This document shows positions 1 to 11,005 of a DNA stretch of 64,000 bases, piece after piece; positions within the stretch are counted from its first letter, which is position 1, and the number at the start of each line of letters is the position of its first letter. The DNA comes from Nicotiana tabacum. Its lineage: Eukaryota > Streptophyta > Magnoliopsida > Solanales > Solanaceae. The notes beneath the pieces were generated by a model that worked only from the letters and a program-made list of their open reading frames with translations, was not told the origin of the DNA and ran no database searches. The stretch spans positions 153,285,936 to 153,349,935 of the forward strand of contig NC_134087.1 of assembly GCF_000715075.1 (NCBI RefSeq), in the 5' to 3' direction. A program made the translations under genes and the position numbers.

Positions 1-1515
1 ACAAAGAATGCGCCAGACGTGTTCTATATTCAGAATCTAAAGAAGAAGCCCGCAGAGACGTTTCGTGAGTATGCTACTTGTTGGAGGTATGAAGCTGCTA
101 AGGTCAGACCTGCCTTAGAAGAGGAACAGATGAACAAGTTCTTTGTCCGGGATCAGGACCCGCAGTATTATGAACGACTAATGATGATTGCGAACCACAC
201 ATTCTCTGACATTATCAAACTGGGTGAGAGAATTGAAGAAGGTATCAAAAGCGGTATGGTTACAAACTTCGAGGCCTTGCAAGCTACAAATAAGGCCTTA
301 CAATTAGGTGGTGTGTCCAAGAAAAGGGATGTAGGGGCCGTGATGGTTGCACAAAGGACTAAATCTCCCCTAAAATACCAAACTTACCCAACACCTCCAC
401 TCATGTATCAGCCAACCCCAAATTACCAAGCACCTTCACCCTCATACCAAGCTCTACCACCAACTTATCAATCACTTCCACCTCCTACATATCAGCCTAC
501 TTCATCCAAATACTCCCAACCCGTGCATGTCTACTAAACCTATAATGCTCAACCATCCCACTATCAATCACCTCCTGCACGCCAAAACTTCCCTAGATCT
601 CGACCCAATTTTGATCGCAGACCTCTAAAACAATATACAGCCATTGCTGAACCCATCGACCAATTGTATGAGAGACTCAAAGCTGCTGGTTATGTCACCC
701 CCATCCCTGCTGCAACCCCTGAGAACCCTTCTCAGTGGGTTAACCCAAACAAATCCTGTGCATACCACTCCGGCATGAAAGGTCACACCATTGATGAATG
801 TCGTTCCTTGAAAGACAAGATCCAGTCTTTAATTGATAACAAGATTATCATGGTAAAGGAACACGCTCCAAATATCTGCAACAACCCTCTGCCAGACCAT
901 AAGGGTAGAGGTATCCACATGATTTAAATAGAAGATGAATGGGATCCCGAGGGATCAATCGGGTTGATCGCAGAAGGTAATGACCCAAAGAAACTAATAA
1001 TTACTCTCAATCCAATCATAGTCCAGATTCAACCATCTGAGGGCACTGAGGTGAATATGTTTGTACCACTTGAGTTTGAAGCAACGTCATCTGCAAAGGC
1101 ACCAACACCAATTGAGGTTGAATTCGTGTCTCCGGCAAATGCACCGGCACCATTTGAGGTTGCAGTTTTGCCTCCCAAGGCACATGCTCCATTCGGAGTA
1201 AGGATAGCCACACCGATCCCAGTGGCAATGTCGACCATGACACCATTCCATACAAAGGCTATACCCTAGGACTATACAACCGAGGCGAGGAGGAAACGCA
1301 AGGTCAGGTTCGAAGAGACTGTTGTAGCACAGGGTATGACAAGAACTGGTAGAGTCTATACCCCTGAACATCTAGCTAAGTCAAGAAAGTAGGCCTCCAA
1401 TCGGCCACCCATCATTGAGACAGGTCCAGACGACCTTTGGAGGAAAATACAGGCCAAGGAGTATGCGGTCATCGAACAGTTAAACAAGACGCCAGCACAA
1501 ATATCCATTCTCTCT
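1..1515 (+). pseudogene. gag of the Ogre/Tat-type element, partial, with stops
   Basis: The frame is open from the first base, so the gag start lies outside the window. The N-terminal part is a capsid-like retrotransposon gag domain (FREYATCWRYEAAKVRP near base 60). It is followed by a Pro/Tyr-rich stretch with repeated TYQ/SYQ units (about 364-530) and a Cys/His segment (CAYHSGMKGHTIDEC, about 757-807) resembling a degenerate zinc knuckle. Stops at 535 (TAA), 925 (TAA), 1267 (TAG) and 1390 (TAG) interrupt the frame, which then continues unchanged. It would form the particle core in an active element; this copy cannot make the full protein. Confidence 0.8.
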
Positions 1516-2600
1516 TTGCTGCAGAATTTTGAGGCACCCAAGAATGCTCTGTTAAAGGTGCTGAGTGAAACATACGTACCAAGCAACATCACTGACAGGG
1601 AAATGGCTAACATGGTAGGACATGTGCTGGAGAACCATAAGATCATCTTTCATGAGGACGAGCTGCCACCTGAAGGGTTAGGGCACAACAAGGCATTGCA
1701 CATCACTGTGCTATGCGAAGACTATTTCATCACCAGAATCTTGATTGATGGAGGGTCCAGTCTCAACATTTCCCCGCTGGTAACACTCAAGAATCTGGGT
1801 AAAGGACTGCACGAGATAAAGAATGGAGTGATCAACGTGAAATCATTCGACGGTTCTCAGAGGTCTACCATTGGTGAGATTATTCTATGTTTACAGATGT
1901 GACCAACATGGTTCGATGTCGATTTCTAGGTGATAGATGTGCCAGCATCTTACAACTTGCTGTTGGGACGGCCATGGATTCATGCTACTGGGGCCGTAGC
2001 ATCAACACTACATCAGGCAGTAAAATTTGAATGGAATCACCAGGAAGTGATCATTCACGGCGACAGTAGAAACCCTATATACAGTCGCCAGACCATTCCG
2101 ACGATCGAGGGAAGAAGGAAGCTGGGTGGAGAGACTTACCACCACATTGAACGGGTCAATGCTATCGACAAAGACAAGTGGTGGGATAACAAAATCAAAA
2201 GTATACTGAATTGGAGTGGGTACGAACCTGGCAAAGGGCTCGGCAAGAACTTCCAAGGAATCGCTAAGCCCATAAAACTCAAGAAACATGGCACTACCTT
2301 CGGGTTAGGATATGATTACACCTAGGAAGAATTCAACAACTAGTCGCCACCATGGCGTGGTCCTTACTATCCACTGGAGCAGTCAATACCACGTCTGGAG
2401 TAGACTTTCCAACAGGCCGACATTGTTTATAGGTCAGACGAAGAAGAAGCATTGGCAGCGGTGAAGAATTTGTTCCTAGAAGACAATGATATGGACTGTT
2501 GTGTTGTTCTCGAGGAGGAGGGGGAGGAAGGCCCTTCCATACAAGCTGTAAGCAGAGGGGCACGCCTCAATAACTGGACCATCAGGACAACCAGAGCCCG
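1516..2600 (+). pseudogene. Aspartic protease and G-patch region of the Ogre/Tat-type element
   Basis: The retropepsin-like segment carries the D-G-G variant of the catalytic motif (LIDGGSSLNIS, about 1738-1770) and the later LLLGRPWIHATG motif (about 1957-1992). Both are typical of gypsy proteases. A glycine-rich segment NWSGYEPGKGLGKNFQGI at about 2210-2263 fits a G-patch, an RNA-binding module known from Ogre-type elements. In-frame stops occur at 1900 (TGA), 1927 (TAG) and 2323 (TAG). The frame is the same as gag, which suggests a single gag-protease polyprotein originally. Confidence 0.78.
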
Positions 2601-2820
2601 ATGAGCCTCGGGGTAGCAAGACTAAAACAAGCATTATCCATTATTTTTACTAAATGATTTTCTTTTCACATTTTCAATTCTCGTAATAAGATCTTCAATG
2701 TTCAAAACAGTTATGTAATTTATCAAAACATTTTGACTTTTCTTATGAATCAACACTCATTATCGTTTTCTCTTATTACTTTACTTATACAACATTACTA
2801 TTACTTATCTTGATGAACCA
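2601..2820 (+). other. AT-rich spacer between protease and RT, possible element intron
   Basis: About 200 AT-rich bases with several stops separate the protease/G-patch part from the RT frame that resumes at 2821. Ogre elements are known to splice an intron at this position. No convincing donor/acceptor pair could be fixed by eye, so the intron reading is inference. Confidence 0.4.
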
Positions 2821-3797
2821 ATGACTGTGACATGCAATGAGACAACGCAACAAATAGACATTGATTCAGAGGAGGATGACATAACTGACGAGATTGTTAG
2901 AGAAGTTGAGAACTTTGAGAATAGGCCTAAGTCCAACCTGGATGAGACCAAAACTGTTAACTTGGGAAATGTAGAAAATGTCAAGGAAATACGAATCATC
3001 GTTCACCTATCGCCACCAGAAAAGAAAGAATACACATAATTTCTAAAGGAGTATAAGGACATATTCGACTGGTCGTATGATGACATGACTGGTTTGAGTA
3101 CGTCTATTGTGGCTCACAAATTACCGACCGATCCGACATGTACACCGGTAAAGCAAAAGCTCAGAAAGTTCAAGCCTGATATGTGTTTGAAAATCAAGGA
3201 GGAAGTCACCAAGCAGGTCAAAGCTAAGGTTCTCAGGGTAGTAGAATACCTGACATGGTTAGCCAACATCATGCCAGTGTCAAAGAAGGACAAGAAGGTC
3301 AGGGTCTGTGTCGACTACCGGGATCTCAATCGGGTCAGTCCAAAAGACGACTTCCCTTTGCCGAACATACACATCCTGATTGACAATTGCGCCAAGCATG
3401 AACTGTAGTGATTTGTAGATTGCTTCGCTGGTTATCATCAGATCTAGATGAATGAAGAAGATGCTGAGAAAATGGCTTTCATTATGTCGTGGAGGATGTA
3501 CTGTTACAAGATGATGCAGTTCGGCCTAAAGAGCGCATGGGCCACCTACATGAGGGTCATGACTCCCATTTTTCATGATATGATACACAAGGAGATAGAG
3601 GTGTATGTAGATGATGTTATCATCAAGTCCAAGAAGGCCACTGATCACATAGAAGATCTGAGGAAGTTCTTCAATAGACTGCGGAGGTAAAACTTGAAAC
3701 TAAACCCCACAAAGTGCGCATTTGGGGTTCTTGCTAGGAAACTGCTTGGGTTTATTGTGAGTCGTCGAGGAATAGAACTGGATCCATCAAAAGTCAA
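2821..3797 (+). pseudogene. Reverse transcriptase of the Ogre/Tat-type element, C-terminally deleted
   Basis: RT fingers and palm are recognisable: PVSKKDKKVRVCVDYRDLN (about 3274-3330), FPLPNI (about 3352), FVDCFAGYHQI, then the catalytic YVDD box at about 3604-3615 (VYVDDVIIKSK). Stops at 3037 (TAA), 3406 (TAG), 3445 (TAG) and 3688 (TAA) interrupt the frame. The domain ends after GIELDPSKVK; the RT thumb, RNase H and most of the integrase are missing because of the deletion near 3798. Confidence 0.85.
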
Positions 3798-4005
3798 GCC
3801 AAAGCAGTTCACACCGGGGCAGTTGGTGTTAAAGAAATTTTTTCCGCATCAAAATGAAGCCAAAGGGAAGTTCTCTCCCAATTGGCAGGGTCCATACATG
3901 GTTCACCGGGTTCTGATAGGAGGAGCCCTCGTACTTGCAGAAATGAATAGAGAAGTCTGGCCAAAGCCGATCAATTCAGATGTAGTCAAGCGTTACTATG
4001 TGTAA
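3798..4005 (+). pseudogene. Integrase C-terminal tail fused in frame to RT
   Basis: The residues after the junction (FTPGQLVLKKFFPHQNEAKG, NWQGPYMVHRV and the end KRYYV before TAA) are the usual C-terminus of Tat-type integrases. They belong several kilobases downstream in a complete element. The joined piece 3694-4005 is open, so the deletion kept the frame. The short AAG-containing repeat at the join is compatible with microhomology or template switching. Confidence 0.75.
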
Positions 4006-4144
4006 TCTTTATGCTTTCCTTATATGATGTAATTGAACTACGCCTGACCCGATTCCCGTTTAAGAGGGGATACGTAGGTAGCCCTATGGGTTCGGTCACA
4101 ATTCAATAAAAATTTCATTTCCCCCGCAATTGGAAACTAAGGCA

Positions 4145-4171
4145 GAATTTTGAGGAGGACCCTCAAAATTC
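4145..4171 (+). repeat. Perfect 11-bp stem hairpin, copy 1
   Basis: GAATTTTGAGG (4145-4155) pairs perfectly with CCTCAAAATTC (4161-4171) across a 5-base loop. The same hairpin recurs 93 bases downstream. Confidence 0.8.
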
Positions 4172-4237
4172 CGAAGTAATTTCAGCCGATCATCGCACAA
4201 GCAATAGTCAGAAATATCAACCCATTAAACTGGGGCA

Positions 4238-4264
4238 GAATTTTGAGGAGGACCCTCAAAATTC
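4238..4264 (+). repeat. Perfect 11-bp stem hairpin, copy 2
   Basis: The arms at 4238-4248 and 4254-4264 and the loop are identical to the copy at 4145-4171. Both copies are preceded by GGGGCAG- or GGCAG-type purine runs. Confidence 0.8.
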
Positions 4265-4729
4265 CATAGCAAGAGAGGTTGCAATGTCCCGAGTCACGTC
4301 AAAGTTGTCGGTTCATCTAGAAGCTATTTTAAATTATAAACTTATGTCATATCTTTACAAATCATGCATGTTTATTATCAAAACTTCTTTGTTTAGTAAC
4401 GCTACCCCAATGATACATACAGTATCACCAGATCAAAGCTGAGCAGGTCAGGCAAAGCCAGCGAGGATACGAACTAATCCTCCCCTCTTTACAAAACTCA
4501 CGATTTTTCTTTGGATGTAGACACTAGGTTTGCGAATTCATTAAACATGTTGTACGCCTGTGGAACGAACATTGTTCAAGAATACGACCCTCCGAACTGT
4601 TGCACTTGCCAAACATTTGTTATCAGTGCACACTAGTAATGCTCCGTAGTCACAATGCTCCCAGTGATCATAATGTTGCAATGTGCTATCAACTAAGAAA
4701 GCTTTATTATCATTCATTATTTCATTTTT

Positions 4730-5195
4730 GCATAAGGCTGCCATTATGCTTTCCGAGACTAAACGTTGTCTCCCCCTGCATTTTTGCATAAGGCTACCAT
4801 TCTACCTTATGAGACTAAACACTGTCTCTATCTGCATCTGCATTCTTGCATAAGGTTACCATTTTATCTTCTGAGACTAAACGCTGTCTCCACCTGCATT
4901 TTGGCATAAGGCTACCACTCCGCCTTCCGAGGTTAAGATCTACCTCCGTTCGCATTCACATCTTTGCATAAGGCTACCATTCTGCCTTCCGAGACTAAAC
5001 GCTGTCTCCCCCTGCATTTCTACATAAGGATACCATTCTGCCTTCCGAGGTTAAGCTCTACCTCCATCTGTATTTCTGCATAAGGCTACCATTCTGCCTT
5101 TCGAGGTTAATCTCTACCTTCATCTGCATTTGCAACTTTGCATAAGGCTATCATTTTGCCTTCCGAGGCTAAGCTCTGCCTCCCATTTTCTTCGA
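4730..5195 (+). repeat. Tandem repeat array, eight units of 55-62 bp
   Basis: Units starting GCATAAGGCTACCATT begin near 4730, 4786, 4848, 4904, 4966, 5021, 5078 and 5140. The spacing mostly alternates between about 56 and 62 bases. Two unit types are seen: one with GAGACTAAACGCTGTCTCC and one with GAGGTTAAGCTCTACCTCC. More degenerate traces run on to about 5290. Arrays between pol and the 3' LTR are known from Tat/Ogre elements. Confidence 0.85.
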
Positions 5196-5329
5196 AACTA
5201 AGCACTATCCCAAACACTATTTATTTCGCTTTTCTTACGGGCTAAGCTCTACCCTTCAATTCGCAAGACTAAGATCTATCTTGTCCACATCATAATACTA
5301 CATTTTTCATAGGCTGAAATATTGCCAAC

Positions 5330-5560
5330 TCATCCGAAGGCGTCATCGTTCGGAGGCACCATCTTCATAGCCCGAGAACACCATGTCATGGCCTGAGGAT
5401 CCCTTTCAATCTTTTGCATATCATTATTTAAAGACATTATGGTTCGAAGGCACCATCCTCATAGCCCAAGAGCATAATTTCATGGCCTGCGAATCCTTTA
5501 TCATACGCTTCATGGCCCAGGACATCATGGTCTAAAGACGTCATGCTAACCGTCCAAAAA
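5330..5560 (+). repeat. Second, longer-period degenerate repeat in the 3' UTR
   Basis: Two to three diverged units of roughly 100 bases share TTCGGAGGCACCATC, TCATAGCCCGAGA and TCATGGCCTG blocks (near 5349-5400 and 5451-5500, with traces to 5560). They follow the 56/62-bp array directly. Confidence 0.6.
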
Positions 5561-5944
5561 CAACATTCATAGTCCAACAGGAATTTGCATCATGTTTAAA
5601 TTTATACACAGAATACACTTGTATTGTTTCATTGCAGGTAAACCGGCGAACAATGGCCATCCTGGCAGGAGCGATCCCGCTCGAGCTCCCGTAGACATAT
5701 CAAGCCTTAATCATCCCCGTAAACCTTCCACTCACCCCGCCCTGGATATTGCGTCCGTTCTTGAAATCGCTTCATCGGTATACTCCGCCGGTGGATCCTT
5801 AACTACATACAACCTGATTCTTGTAAAACCAGGGATATGTAGGCAACTCAGAAGCCAGGGTGTGACCTAAAATCTTCTTCAAACCATTTCGCTCGGTCAA
5901 AATTGGCCATCATATCTTTACCCGACAACTCTTTCATCCTTCCC

Positions 5945-5961
5945 GGGTAAAGAGGGGCAGA
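5945..5961 (+). other. Polypurine tract of the Ogre/Tat-type element
   Basis: GGGTAAAGAGGGGCAGA lies immediately before the LTR start TGTTGATACCC. This is the expected place and composition for the plus-strand primer. Confidence 0.8.
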
Positions 5962-7877
5962 TGTTGATACCCAATTTTCCCTATATATTTTCAATATGCA
6001 AAATAACTTCAAAATAGCGTATATATGCATATATAAGCATGTCCAAACATTTTATTATTTTTCCATAATTTTTAAGGGTTTTAAATTGATTTATTTCCCT
6101 TTTTCATCCATAAAATCCCAATAATTATGTCCAAAATTATTATTTTTGATATTTAATTTATTGGATTTTTATATTTATGCCGAAATATAGCTAAGGCAAT
6201 TTTTACAATTGTATTTAGTATTTTTAAGGCTAATTCCATATAATTGCAATATTAGCCATTTTAAGGTTTAATTGTGTCCTATATTCATAAAATTGAGTCT
6301 TGTATTTTTAAATTGTTGATTATGTGTTATAAATCATTTTAGTATTTTTCAATTTATTTTCAGAAACTATTTACTATTTTTTATAATTTAAAAAAGGAAA
6401 AAAATGGCTATTTAAATTTTAGCCCAAATTGGCTTTCAATTTAACCCCAAATCAAACCCAATTCCCCGGCCCAATTCTAATTAAACCCGACCCTAACCCA
6501 ATTTTAACCCTACCCAAACTCGGATTCCCCACCTACCCTTTTAATCTAGGTCGTTGATATGATCAACGACCACCGTTCCCCCTTACCATTTTTAACCCCA
6601 AACGACCCCTTACCCTAAATCATTTTCTCACCACCCGCCGCCCTTGAACCCCTTTTCTCTCCAATTCTCTCTGCAGCCTCACCTAAACCCTAGCCGTTGC
6701 CACCCAAATCCACCTCAATCCCCACCCAATCCATGGACTCCCATGGCTATTTAAGATTTACACAGATCTCCTACATCTTCTGGTGGCCCGTTCGTGTAAT
6801 TTCATGGACAGATCTCGAAGAGATCTGGTCCAGTCCTTGCTCAACTTCTATTCATGACTTTTCTCCGGCCATCCATAGCCATTCAAGTCAGATCCATGGC
6901 TTTTCCGGCTAGATCGGTAACTTTTCAAGGCCTTTCTCACCTTTTTTGGGTTCTCTAAAACCCTAACCTTTAAGATCTTTCAATTTTCTTCAGATCTATC
7001 TTAGATCTGTGAATGTTATGAACCTCTCAAGTGTGTTCCTTTAAATGTTCCGATTTTTCAATAAACAACCCTTCGTCTTCAACGATTAGGGTTTCTCTTA
7101 ACCTCTTTTAAAAGATCTCTTCTCTGATTTTTGGTGTTGTTTCATGATTTTTACTATGCTCAAACGATTTATTTACGCTTTTTCTTCTACTTGATTCAGC
7201 ATGTTGAAAGGAACTCCGGCAATAGCAATGGAATCTGATGAACAAAGAGTATTATTGCATGAGAATTGGCCAAGATTTTTCTGTGGCAGGCCAAATCTAC
7301 ATGTAACAATATTCCTTGGACATCGGATGTAGAGGAAAAAATGGTTTGGAATATTTCTGGCCGGTCAATGGCCATTTGACCAGATTCCGATGGTCGTGAA
7401 TAAGCTAGAAACTAACATAAATCGATAGTTTAACACGAGACCAGTCGACTAATGTATATTTCATCACCATATGACCCCGGATTCGAGAGATATCAAAAAG
7501 GGAAAATGATTAGGGGTTAGTCGATTTTTAGATCTACTAATTGTGGAGATTGGTGGGGCTTTTGGGAAAATTAATGGTGAATTCCAACTGAGTGGGCGAT
7601 GGAGGTTATAAGGTGAAAATTTGGGGGAATTTAGAAACCATCCGCCATTGTGGGTGATTTCTGGCGGCGGAGATAGTGGCGGAACAGAGGGAGTAATGAG
7701 AATGGGTTTGAGAGATCTTTTGAGGGTAGGGGTGGTTTCAGACAGTTATATATGGCATGGTATATTAGTTCCCAATCATCTGATCAAAATTCACGAACGA
7801 TGGAGATGGCTTGGAGTTGAAACAAGGTCATTTGGTAGTCTTATGAAGGCCAACTGAAATGGACATGATGTTATGGC
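5962..7877 (+). repeat. 3' LTR of the Ogre/Tat-type element (3' end uncertain)
   Basis: It begins TGTTGATACCCAATTTTCCC after the polypurine tract. The first 450 bases are very AT-rich; then come a C-rich stretch (about 6430-6720) and gene-leader-like sequence with repeated AAACCCTAA-type text. No terminal CA matching the start could be found before homology to the next element begins near 7878, so the LTR is probably truncated. ORFs in it (for example 7621-7857) show no family features. Confidence 0.6.
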
Positions 7878-8560
7878 AAAACTAGAACTGGAGTTGTGGT
7901 CAAGGCAGTCTTAAGCTTCTAAAAGCTCTCCTCACACAAATCAGACCACCTGAATGGGGCACCCTTCTAGGTCAATCTAGTCAAAGGTGCAATAATGGAC
8001 GAGAAACCCTCTACAAAACGATGATAATATCCGTCCAAACCCAAGAAACTCCAAATCTCTATAGCTGATGACAGTCTAGGCCAACTCTGAACTGTCTCAA
8101 TATTCTTCGGATCTATCTTGATCCCCTCATTGGACACCACGTACCCCAAGAACTCCATAGAATCAAGCCAAAACTTACACTTGGAGAACTTAGTATACAA
8201 CTTCTTCTCCCTCAAAGTCTGGAGTACAACCCTCAGATCCCCCCGGCTGCGAGAGTACACCAAGATGTCATCAATGAACACGATGAAAAATGAATCAAGA
8301 TATGGATGGAATACACTGTTCATCAAGTGCATGAAGGCTGGTGGGCATTAGTGAGCCCAAAAGATATCACAAAAAAATCGTAGTAACCATAGCGGGTCAT
8401 GAACGTCATCTTCAGAATATCTGAATCCTAAATCTTCAATTGATGATACCTAGACCTCAAATCAATCTTAGAGAACACTCTAACACCTGAAGCTGATCAA
8501 ATAAGTCATCAATGCGCGGTAATGGGTACTTGTTCTTAATTGTAACTTTGTTCAACTCCC
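7878..8560 (-). pseudogene. RT fragment of the truncated gypsy element
   Basis: The minus-strand frame 8332-7967 shows MHLMNSVFHPYLDSF, the catalytic FIDDILVYSRSR box and KFSKCKFWLDSMEFLGYVVS, then the GYYHRFVEGFSSI segment of a gypsy RT. Compared with the related element at 39701-40591, a few residues are missing after the FIDD box. Upstream RT parts (8340-8560) are in other frames. The fragment ends where RNase H should start. Confidence 0.8.
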
Positions 8561-9330
8561 TGTAATCATGCACATCCATATAGTACCATCCTTCTTCTTC
8601 ATGAATAAAATCGGTGCACCTCAAGGCGACACACTAGGCCTGATGAAGCCCTTATCAAGCAACTCTTAAAGTTGTTCATTTAACTCTTTCAAATCTGCTA
8701 GTGCCATACGATACGGAGGAATAGATATAGGCTTAGTACCCAGCAACAGATCAATACCAAAATCAATGTTCCTATCGGATGGCATGCCCGATAGGTCTGC
8801 AGGAAATACATTCGGGAAGTCCCTCACTACCGGAATTGACTTAATGGTAAGAGTATCATCAGTAACATCCCTCTCAAATGTCAAATACGCCATGCATCTC
8901 AACCATCCGTTGAGCCTTCAAATATGAAATCACTCTACTGGGAACATAGTCTAGGGAACCTCTCCACTTAACCCTAGGCAACCCCGACATCACTAATGCC
9001 ACGGTCTTAACGTGATAATCCAATATAGCATGACATGGTGACAACTAATCTATGCCTAAAATCACGTCAAAATTAACCATGCTAAGCAGTAAAAGATCAA
9101 CTCCCATCTCTAATCCCCTTATAGTCACCACACATGACTGATATACATGCTTCACCATAATAGAATCAACCACCAACTTAGATATATGATTAGGCATCGC
9201 GGGGCATATCCAGATAATGAGCAAATTATGACGATACATATGAATAAGTGGAACCACAATCAAATAATACTGAAGCATCCCTGTGACACACTGAAACAAT
9301 ACATGTGATCACTACGTCTAAGAAACTGCC
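8561..9330 (-). pseudogene. Protease and protease-RT linker of the truncated gypsy element
   Basis: The minus-strand frame 8902-8666 encodes the linker with SIPVVRDFPNVFPADL and GTKPISIPPYRMA, the conserved run before RT in Tekay-like elements. The frame around 9045-9299 includes the late protease motif (LLLLSMVNFDVILGID). The catalytic Asp region is scrambled by frameshifts. Confidence 0.7.
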
Positions 9331-10830
9331 TCTGGCCTGGCTGGAAAAGCATAGCATCGAGTCTGACCACCACCTATCTGACCTCCCCCTCTAAGGCGAC
9401 CTCGACTCGTACGACCTCCAACCCGAGCTGGCTGAGTGGGTGGCGTAGCAACTGGCACAGGGTTCATAGACTAGCCTCCCTACTGTACTAGACCTCTATA
9501 ATGATGGGGCAATACTTCCTCACATTACCCAACTCTCCATAATCATAACAACCCCGAGCTAAAAATGATGGTGGGTTCAGTATTAGACCCCGGGAACTAG
9601 AATAGCCACTAGAATAACCCGGTACTGATGAACTATGAAATGATGGAGCACGGTACGAACTTTGAGCTGGAAGTGCACTGAAAGATGATTGACCCGAATG
9701 AGTACTATATGAACCATGACTAGCTTATGCACCACCATCAATCGGATAAGACATCTCATCGGGTCTATAAGGACGACCTTTACTGTGATGTGACTGACCT
9801 CCAGATAAGGTTCCACTAAAACTACCAACTCCATGGGGTCTCTTGCCATCCTTCTCCTCACGCTCAAGCCTACAAACTGACTCCAAGCGCCTGTCAATCT
9901 CGACCACCTGGTCAAACCTAGCATTCGTCTCGGCCTCTCGGGCCAAACTATAATGTAGGCCATCAATGAACCTCCTGATCCTCTATATTTCTATGGGAAC
10001 CAACTATATAGCATGACGGGCCAAATTTGTGAATCTCATCTCATACTGAGTCACAATCATATTTCCCTAGCACAACTGCTCAAAATCTCTATGCAGCTCC
10101 TATCTGCGAGTCTGTGGAACAAACTTCTCTAAGAAGAGATCTGAGAACTCATTCCATGTAAGTGGTGCTGTGCCAACTGGACTGCTCAACTCATAGGCCT
10201 GCCACCATTTGTAGGCTGCCCCAGTCAGTTGAAACGTAGTAAATGCAACTTCACTAGTCTCCAAAATACCCGTTGTGTGAAGAATCCGCTGATACCTTTC
10301 TAGAAAGTCCTGAGCATCCTCTAAATCCTCCCCATTGAACTACGGACTCTTAAGCCTCCCAAATTGCTCCAGTCTCTTCTACTCCTCATCATTCATAGGT
10401 GGGCCAACCTAGGCCCGAGCAGCAACAATCGACTGGGTTGGTAGTACCCTCGGTGTTTGGAGCCCCTGAGCTAGCTGCTCGGGAGTACAGGCGGCGGGAG
10501 TCTGGGCACCTCCCTCGGCCTATGAAGTGGCTGGTGCAGCTGGAACCAAAACCGCCTAAGCCAGGCTCATGCACACAGTCAAAATCTGGGCTAAGGCCTC
10601 TTGAAGGCCAGGAATAACGATGGGCACTACCAGTGCCTAAGTTGGCCCTGCCTTCTCAACAACATCTGGTACCTACTCCTCAGCTGGAGCGACTGGTGGC
10701 TCCATAGGTATTGCTCTAGTTATAGTACGAGTCATATTGTGGCCTCTACCATATCCCCCTCCTTTCGCGAGCCTAACTGGGTCGTCCGCTTAATCCAGTT
10801 GCATTATCCTCATCATCTGTGAGAGAATAG
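9331..10830 (-). pseudogene. gag of the truncated gypsy element
   Basis: Pieces of gag lie in several minus-strand frames. The frame 9946-9725 (MAREAETNARFDQVVEIDRRLESV) matches the end of the capsid region in the related element (41535-41939). The segment 10000-10380 corresponds to the part with the LFLREYVPQSLKDAW-like motif there. No full frame remains. Confidence 0.65.
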
Positions 10831-10989
10831 AAGATTCAAGGTTCAAACTTAAAAAATAACAAATTCGCAGGATAAGAGTAAAAGAAAGTGAAGTTTGTAG
10901 CCTCTCGAAGATAAGTACAGACGTCTCTGTACCGATCCGCAAGACTCTACTAAACTTGCTCGTGACTCGTGAGACCTAAGTAACCTAGT

Positions 10990-11002
10990 GCTCATTACAC
11001 CA
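10990..11002 (-). other. Primer-binding site, degenerate
   Basis: The minus strand reads TGGTGTAATGAGC just inside the LTR. It is a diverged form of the TGGTATCAAAGC site in the related element, complementary to the 3' end of initiator-Met tRNA. Confidence 0.5.
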
Positions 11003-11005
11003 ACT

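Larger units (their letters stand above)
4006..4729 (+). other. 3' untranslated region of the Ogre/Tat-type element
   Basis: No coding potential is convincing. The region begins with a segment typical of Tat 3' UTRs, contains the two hairpins listed separately (4145-4171 and 4238-4264), and leads into the tandem array. Confidence 0.6.
1..7877 (+). mobile_element. Ogre/Tat-type Ty3/gypsy retrotransposon, 5' part outside window
   Basis: Seen in order: gag, aspartic protease, a G-patch-like segment, RT, the integrase C-terminus, a long repeat-rich 3' UTR, a polypurine tract (5945-5961) and an LTR starting TGTTGATACCC at 5962. A G-patch after the protease and a repeat-rich 3' UTR are known for Ogre/Tat elements. 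The coding part stays in one frame from base 1 to 4005 and is broken only by stop codons, so decay was mainly by substitution, apart from one large internal deletion near 3798. The 5' LTR and PBS lie outside the window. The 3' LTR end is not recognisable; homology to the next element starts near 7878, so that boundary is approximate. Confidence 0.85.

Noticed and set aside
4730..5195. CRISPR-like array of repeats
   Set aside because: Units are contiguous and diverged, with no unique spacers, in a plant retrotransposon UTR.
5592..5870. 92-codon ORF before the polypurine tract
   Set aside because: Lies in the 3' UTR of a Tat element; composition is unlike a protein domain and it ends at a sequence typical of the UTR.
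7621..7857. 78-codon ORF at the end of the first 3' LTR
   Set aside because: No homology recognised, no conserved motif, and located in LTR sequence.
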